Shown: positions 63,315 to 64,000 of the stretch, in pieces
How positions within the stretch are numbered: the first letter of the stretch is position 1
Layout of the letters: each line of letters begins with the position of its first letter
Source: Methylomonas methanica
GTDB taxonomy: Bacteria; Pseudomonadota; Gammaproteobacteria; Methylococcales; Methylomonadaceae
Assembly (NCBI GenBank): GCA_001644045.1
Contig: LUUF01000012.1
Location: 1 to 64,000, forward strand
Length of the DNA stretch: 64,000 nucleotides
Direction: 5' to 3'
The notes under the pieces: model-generated
Told to the model about the DNA's origin: nothing
Databases searched by the model: none
What the model saw: the letters and a program-made list of their open reading frames with translations, nothing else
Position numbers and translations under genes: made by a program

Positions 63315-64000
63315 ATATACTGGGCATTACCTCCGGCAGCGAAAGCGGCGCCTGCCTGTTCCAACACGGTCAAATAGCGCTGGCCGTCAGTGAAGAACGC
63401 TTAACTCGCAAAAAATTTGACGACGCTTTTCCCGCGCGCTCCATAGCCTGGATACTGCAGGAAAGCGGTTTGGTCTGCAGCGATATTGACTTGATCTGTT
63501 ATGGTTTCAGCCAAGAATTTGCTGATAGCGATGCCGAGCAAGCCTATATCGACCGCTTACTGGCTACGGAAACCGTCACCGATGAAACCAGCCTTGCCAT
63601 CATCAGGCAGCGCATCGACACCGAGCGGCAGATCGACAACAGCAAGCGTCAGGCATTTTTCGCAGCCATCCGCGACCTGTTTCCGGATACGCCGATTTAC
63701 AATTGCAGCCATCACCAATCCCATCAGGCAGCGGCTTTTGCGCCGTCGCCATTTGCCCGGGCACTGGTGGTTACCGCCGACGGCCGTGGCGACTTCAAAT
63801 CGCTGACCATTAGCCGTGCCGATCGCAGCAACGGTATCGAGGAACTCTATGCCAGCCCCAGTTGGCGCAGCCTGGGTTATTTTTATGGCCGTATCACCCA
63901 TTTGTGCGGCTTTACCGCCAACCGCCACGAAGGCAAAGTCACTGGCCTGGCCGCTTTAGGCGATCCACACGTTGCGCAAGACTTGATCGGGCAAATTATT
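63311..64000 (+). CDS. NodU/CmcH family carbamoyltransferase (cut by window end)
   Basis: The first 230 residues of a protein that is usually about 550-600 long, open to the window end. MNILGITSGSESGACLFQHGQIALAVSEERLTRKKFDDAFP and the metal-binding CSHHQSHQAAAF, followed by ALVVTADGRGD, are the Kae1-like half of NodU/CmcH O-carbamoyltransferases. They transfer a carbamoyl group from carbamoyl phosphate to hydroxyls of sugars or antibiotics. In this position it would decorate the flagellin or surface glycan. The start overlaps the methyltransferase stop (ATGA). Confidence 0.88.
   Translation, partial: MNILGITSGSESGACLFQHGQIALAVSEERLTRKKFDDAFPARSIAWILQESGLVCSDIDLICYGFSQEFADSDAEQAYIDRLLATETVTDETSLAIIRQRIDTERQIDNSKRQAFFAAIRDLFPDTPIYNCSHHQSHQAAAFAPSPFARALVVTADGRGDFKSLTISRADRSNGIEELYASPSWRSLGYFYGRITHLCGFTANRHEGKVTGLAALGDPHVAQDLIGQII

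Overview
The window looks like chromosomal DNA of a nitrogen-fixing, polarly flagellated gammaproteobacterium. The mix of nifENX genes, PEP-CTERM-type exopolysaccharide genes, sulfide:quinone oxidoreductase and standard gammaproteobacterial housekeeping operons is most like a Methylomonas-type methanotroph (Methylococcales). That assignment is an inference: no methane oxidation gene lies in the window. No tRNA, rRNA, CRISPR array or intact insertion sequence was found.

Layout. (1) 1-1156: the tail of an unidentified gene, then non-coding DNA with a 148-bp tandem repeat. (2) 1157-4563: a membrane-anchored coiled-coil protein, a membrane protein with an LCCL domain, and a PEP-CTERM/exosortase-associated acyltransferase. 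(3) 4939-17222, minus strand: a ten-gene exopolysaccharide operon (initiating sugar-phosphate transferase, Wza-like exporter, Wzc-like tyrosine kinase, polymerase/ligase, flippase, methyltransferase, four glycosyltransferases). A 16-bp perfect sequence motif is shared by the upstream regions of this operon and of the acyltransferase gene. (4) 17692-19370: a compact two-gene ATPase + RloB/TOPRIM-like pair resembling phage-defence modules. (5) 19418-28842, minus strand: nifE, nifN, nifX, NifX-associated protein, CCE_0567-type protein, FdxB, a thioredoxin-like [2Fe-2S] ferredoxin and five poorly characterised accessory genes. A sigma-54 promoter and a NifA-type upstream activator site lie ahead of nifE. 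Three copies of a hairpin-rich repeat are inserted between these genes. (6) 29059-34286: potassium channel, SAM-fold protein, DUF2892 protein + sulfide:quinone oxidoreductase, MsrB, M18 aminopeptidase. (7) 34334-39855: a translationally coupled YfiR / GGDEF-EAL / TonB-receptor operon facing a degenerate receiver-domain protein. (8) 39953-46458: lpxA-like, xerD, ogt, the rplS-trmD-rimM-rpsP group with ffh, and a CcsA/YpjD-like membrane protein. (9) 46497-64000: a flagellin and flagellin-glycosylation region: Maf/DUF115 glycosyltransferase, two short flagellins, fliT-fliS-fliD-flaG, a seven-gene legionaminic/sialic-type nonulosonate operon, then divergently a CgeB-like glycosyltransferase, a methyltransferase and the start of a NodU-type carbamoyltransferase cut by the window end.

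The most unusual signal is the structured repeat family at 23364-23590, 23696-24012 and 25174-25492. Each copy has a cloverleaf-like head whose stems are kept by compensatory changes, and the two long copies also have a tail of further hairpins. Other leads are the RloB-type gene pair, the uncharacterised genes next to the nif operon, and the element shared between the exopolysaccharide operon and the exosortase-type acyltransferase.
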